Of a stretch of 35,743 nucleotides of DNA, positions 33,511 through 35,743 are shown piece by piece. The notes under the pieces were generated by a model. The model worked only from the letters and a program-made list of their open reading frames with translations, was not told the origin of the DNA and made no database searches. Position 1 is the stretch's first letter; each line of letters begins with the position of its first letter. A program made the translations under genes and the position numbers. Source of the DNA: DATCLA01 sp036564195 (lineage in GTDB: Bacteria > Bacillota > UBA4882 > UBA8346); contig DATCLA010000174.1 of NCBI GenBank assembly GCA_036564195.1, positions 1 through 35,743 of the forward strand, written 5' to 3'.

Positions 33511-33603
33511 CTTCCTGACCCCCTTACAATTAATTTGGGATTAGCTTTTTACGGCTGCACCTTTTCAGGGGCATCACCGTTGCTAGCTAACAGCCCTTAG
33601 ATC
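33511..33603 (-). other. 93-nt intergenic leader between rplW and rplB
   Basis: Most neighbours in this operon overlap or are separated by under 50 nt. Here the transcript can fold GGG-CTGTT-(7 nt)-AACGG-5-nt bulge-CCC (33569-33596); the T-G pair works only in RNA of the minus strand. A 14-codon open frame (33530-33574, MPLKRCSRKKLIPN) lies inside but has no ribosome site. I match it to no known riboswitch. A ribosomal-protein leader is possible. Confidence 0.35.
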
Positions 33604-33888
33604 TTAAACACCTTCAAAGAACTCAATGCGACTACCTTTTTCCAAAGTTACAATCGCCCGCTTCCAGCTGGGACGACGGCCCTGATAACGGCCCATTCTT
33701 TTGAGCTTTCCGGTTGTGTTAAAAGTATTAACCGCTTTTACCTTAACTTTGAAAATCTTTTCAATTGCCTGCCGAATTTCGGTTTTATTGGCTTTTGGGT
33801 CAACCAGAAAACAATATTTATTTTCTTCCATCAACTTGGTAGTCTTTTCAGTAACTAACGGCTTTTTAATCAGATATCTGACATCCAT
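33604..33888 (-). CDS. rplW: 50S ribosomal protein L23
   Basis: 94 residues. VRYLIKKPLVTEKTTKLMEE, ANKTEIRQAIEKIFKVKVKA and the tail KRMGRYQGRRPSWKRAIVTL are diagnostic. It is the dock for SRP and trigger factor at the tunnel exit. ATG start overlaps the rplD stop (TAATG). Confidence 0.99.
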   Translation of the reverse strand: MDVRYLIKKPLVTEKTTKLMEENKYCFLVDPKANKTEIRQAIEKIFKVKVKAVNTFNTTGKLKRMGRYQGRRPSWKRAIVTLEKGSRIEFFEGV

Positions 33889-34508
33889 TATGCTAGCGCC
33901 TCCTCTACCTTGCCCACGGCTTCTTTAGTTATAACCAGATGATTATGGGCCAGGATATCATAGACATTCAAACCTTCGCTAGCCATTGCCTGGACTCCTG
34001 GAATGTTCCGGGCTGATTTATGAACATTTTCATCACTTTGCGCCGTAACAATCAGTGGTTTTTTAGCGTTAAGCTTGTTTATAATCTCAACCATTGTTTT
34101 TGTTTTAGGTTCTGAAATACTTAATCCTTCGATGACAATTAATTCGCCTGCCTCAACTTTGGCGGATAAAGCGGCCTTTAAAGCCTGCCGCCTGGCTTTT
34201 TTTGGTAAATTATAGGCATAACTCCGCGGACTGGGCCCAAAAACGACTCCGCCACCCTTCCAGAGCGGTGACCGTCTGGATCCGTGTCTGGCTTGGCCGG
34301 AACCTTTTTGACGCCATGGTTTCCGTCCGCCGCCTCTAACGGCTGCCCGGTTTTTAACTGCCGAAGTACCTAACCTTCGCGATGCCAGTTGCATGGTGAC
34401 TGCTTCGTGCAGTAAGGCCTGATTTACCTTTACGCCGAAAACGTCATCGTTTAAGGCGATTTCACCTACCTGTGAGCCTTGAATATTGTAAACAGGTATG
34501 GTTGGCAT
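33888..34508 (-). CDS. rplD: 50S ribosomal protein L4
   Basis: 206 residues. Start ATG 34508 (MPTIPVYNIQGSQVGEIALN), after GAGGAGG; the longer reading from 34526 would start inside that site. GGGRKPWRQKGSGQARHGSR and GGVVFGPSPRSYAYNLPKKA are diagnostic. Its loop lines the exit tunnel; in E. coli it represses the S10 operon. Confidence 0.98.
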   Translation of the reverse strand: MPTIPVYNIQGSQVGEIALNDDVFGVKVNQALLHEAVTMQLASRRLGTSAVKNRAAVRGGGRKPWRQKGSGQARHGSRRSPLWKGGGVVFGPSPRSYAYNLPKKARRQALKAALSAKVEAGELIVIEGLSISEPKTKTMVEIINKLNAKKPLIVTAQSDENVHKSARNIPGVQAMASEGLNVYDILAHNHLVITKEAVGKVEEALA

Positions 34509-34541
34509 TATTATTCCTCCTCTCACAGTATCCTGACTACT

Positions 34542-35177
34542 TTACTGTTTTGCACGTTTAACAGTCTTTTTTATTACTAGGAAGCCGCCGTTGGCTCCAG
34601 GAACGGCACCTTTAATTAATAACAGATTACGTTCCGAATCCACTTTAACAACTTGTAACCCCTGCGTAGTAACTTTTTCACCGCCAAGTCTTCCCGGAAG
34701 TTTCCGGCCTTTAAAGACTCGGGCAGGATCGGTTGCACCTAGAGAACCGGGCCGACGGTGGTACATCGAACCATGGGTCATTGCAGCCCGATTAAAATTC
34801 CAACGTTTGATGACACCGGCAAATCCCTTGCCTTTTGACGTACCGGTAACATCAACCCATTCACCTTCTTTAAAGACGTCGGCTTTAATTTCCTGGCCTA
34901 AATTGTAATTCTCGCCGGAATCTACTCTGATTTCATGTAAAAACCGGTACGGTTTAACATTTGCTTTACTAAAATGGCCTTTCATTGGTTTATTAGTTAA
35001 ACGTTCTTTCTTTTCACCAAAGCCCAACTGAATTGCTTCATAGCCATCAGTAGTAACAGTCTTTTTCTGAACTACCACGCAAGGACCGGCCTCAACCACG
35101 GTTACCGGAACCGCTTTACCTTCAGGTGTAAAAATTTGAGTCATTCCAACTTTTTTCCCCAAAATACCTTTGGCCAT
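34542..35177 (-). CDS. rplC: 50S ribosomal protein L3
   Basis: 211 residues starting MAKGILGKKVGMTQIFTPEG at ATG 35177, 8 nt after GGAGG. VDVTGTSKGKGFAGVIKRWN, MTHGSMYHRRPGSLGATDPA and VFKGRKLPGRLGGEKVTTQ are diagnostic. One of the first proteins in 50S assembly; a long loop reaches the peptidyl-transferase centre. Confidence 0.99.
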   Translation of the reverse strand: MAKGILGKKVGMTQIFTPEGKAVPVTVVEAGPCVVVQKKTVTTDGYEAIQLGFGEKKERLTNKPMKGHFSKANVKPYRFLHEIRVDSGENYNLGQEIKADVFKEGEWVDVTGTSKGKGFAGVIKRWNFNRAAMTHGSMYHRRPGSLGATDPARVFKGRKLPGRLGGEKVTTQGLQVVKVDSERNLLLIKGAVPGANGGFLVIKKTVKRAKQ

Positions 35178-35218
35178 ATCTTGCACCTCCTTATCAAACC
35201 AGCTAATAAAATAAGTGC

Positions 35219-35527
35219 TTATAACTTGATTTCGATATCCACTCCAGCCGGTAAATCTAACCGCATTAATGCATCCACCGTTTTGGAGCTGGGATCCAAA
35301 ATATCGATTAACCGCTTATGGGTTCGCATCTCAAATTGCTCCCGGGAATCTTTATCAATATGAACCGATCTTAGAATCGTATAGATATTTTTTTCAGTCG
35401 GAAGTGGAATCGGCCCGGATACATAAGCGCCGGTCCGCTTCGCCGTCTCGACAATCTTTTCCGCTGATTGATCCAGTAATTTATGGTCAAATGCCTTCAG
35501 GCGGATCCGGATTTTCTGAGTGGCCAT
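35219..35527 (-). CDS. rpsJ: 30S ribosomal protein S10
   Basis: 102 residues. IRIRLKAFDHKLLDQSAEKI, SGPIPLPTEKNIYTILRSVH and EMRTHKRLIDILDP are diagnostic. On the 30S head; also NusE in antitermination. ATG start 7 nt after AGAGGAGGG. First gene of the S10 cluster here, after tuf. Confidence 0.99.
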   Translation of the reverse strand: MATQKIRIRLKAFDHKLLDQSAEKIVETAKRTGAYVSGPIPLPTEKNIYTILRSVHIDKDSREQFEMRTHKRLIDILDPSSKTVDALMRLDLPAGVDIEIKL

Positions 35528-35547
35528 GGACTTTCCCTCCTCTAATG

Positions 35548-35565
35548 CTTCCTTATTTAAGGAAG
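35548..35565 (-). other. Hairpin between tuf and rpsJ
   Basis: CTTCCTT and AAGGAAG form a 7-bp perfect stem with a 4-nt loop. It lies about 9 nt upstream of the rpsJ ribosome site and 38 nt after the tuf stop. No T-run follows in the minus direction, so it is not a normal terminator. It contains AAGGA, so it might compete with the ribosome site, or be a processing element. Confidence 0.4.
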
Positions 35566-35603
35566 AACAACAGTGTATTCAAATGATCCGTATCAACCAA
35601 CGC

Positions 35604-35743
35604 TTACTCAATCACCTTAGTTACCACGCCGGAACCGACGGTATGACCGCCTTCTCTAATGGCAAACCGTAACTTCTCTTCCATGGCAATCGGCGCGATT
35701 AACTCTATTGTCATCCTGATGTTGTCACCAGGCATTACCATCT
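35604..35743 (-). CDS. tuf: Elongation factor Tu, C-terminal end (cut by window edge)
   Basis: The last 46 residues read MVMPGDNIRMTIELIAPIAM then EEKLRFAIREGG and the terminal HTVGSGVVTKVIE with TAA. This is domain 3 of EF-Tu, which delivers aminoacyl-tRNA to the ribosome. The rest lies beyond the right edge. Position upstream of rpsJ follows the usual fus-tuf-S10 order. Confidence 0.97.
   Translation of the reverse strand, partial: MVMPGDNIRMTIELIAPIAMEEKLRFAIREGGHTVGSGVVTKVIE

Noticed and set aside
33511..33603. Riboswitch before rplB
   Set aside because: Bits of the sequence recall fluoride-type motifs, but the conserved core and pseudoknot are not there; kept only as an unclassified structured gap.
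1..35743. CRISPR arrays, tRNA or rRNA genes, insertion sequences, prophage or attachment sites
   Set aside because: No regularly spaced repeats, cloverleaf with CCA-type ends, transposase or integrase motifs were seen on either strand.

Overview
The window reads as the chromosome of an anaerobic, Gram-positive-type bacterium (Bacillota in the broad sense, possibly a deep-branching clostridial or Limnochordia-like lineage). The reasons are: a complete S10-spc-alpha ribosomal supercluster in Firmicutes order, including the KOW-protein gene between map and infA and the ecfA1-ecfA2-ecfT-truA tail; a perfect CIRCE operator before groES-groEL; strong AGGAGG-type ribosome sites; frequent TTG and GTG starts; zinc-ribbon forms of S4, S14, L24, L36 and adenylate kinase; and an oxygen-sensitive indolepyruvate:ferredoxin oxidoreductase. 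The exact taxon cannot be fixed from the sequence alone.

Bases 1-4528 (minus strand) carry an aryl-2-keto-acid module: iorA and iorB (indolepyruvate oxidoreductase, overlapping) followed by a phenylacetate-CoA ligase cut by the window edge. Together these would turn aryl pyruvates into aryl-acetyl-CoA and then recover ATP as the free acid. A 22-bp perfect palindrome lies just before the ligase ribosome site. Upstream is an orphan NeuB-family sialic-acid-type synthase.

Bases 4793-7535 hold an HD-domain phosphohydrolase (+) facing groES-groEL (-), with a terminator between them and a CIRCE/promoter unit at 7475-7535. Bases 7856-10586 (+) hold a split LigD system: a stand-alone ATP-dependent DNA ligase, a stand-alone LigD-type polymerase/primase, then an EEP-superfamily hydrolase that may be leaderless. 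No Ku gene is in the window. Bases 10619-14541 hold an exported FG-GAP/VCBS-type repeat protein (-), then a DUF4912 protein and a GH57 glucan-branching-type enzyme (+) ending at a strong hairpin.

Bases 14563-35743 are all on the minus strand. Read in the direction of transcription they are: tuf (3' end), rpsJ, rplC, rplD, rplW, rplB, rpsS, rplV, rpsC, rplP, rpmC, rpsQ, rplN, rplX, rplE, rpsN, rpsH, rplF, rplR, rpsE, rpmD, rplO, secY, adk, map, a KOW-domain gene, infA, rpmJ, rpsM, rpsK, rpsD, rpoA, rplQ, ecfA1, ecfA2, ecfT, truA, and a large membrane protein with an alkaline-phosphatase-like ectodomain. The last gene stands where rplM-rpsI often follows truA.

Most of the window is conserved housekeeping DNA. 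The points that stand out are the split LigD plus EEP module, the membrane protein with an apparently degenerate phosphatase-like site, a 9-residue insertion in ribosomal protein L14, several hairpins in otherwise tight ribosomal operons, heavy use of TTG starts in ribosomal genes, and local enrichment of the tetranucleotide CCGG.
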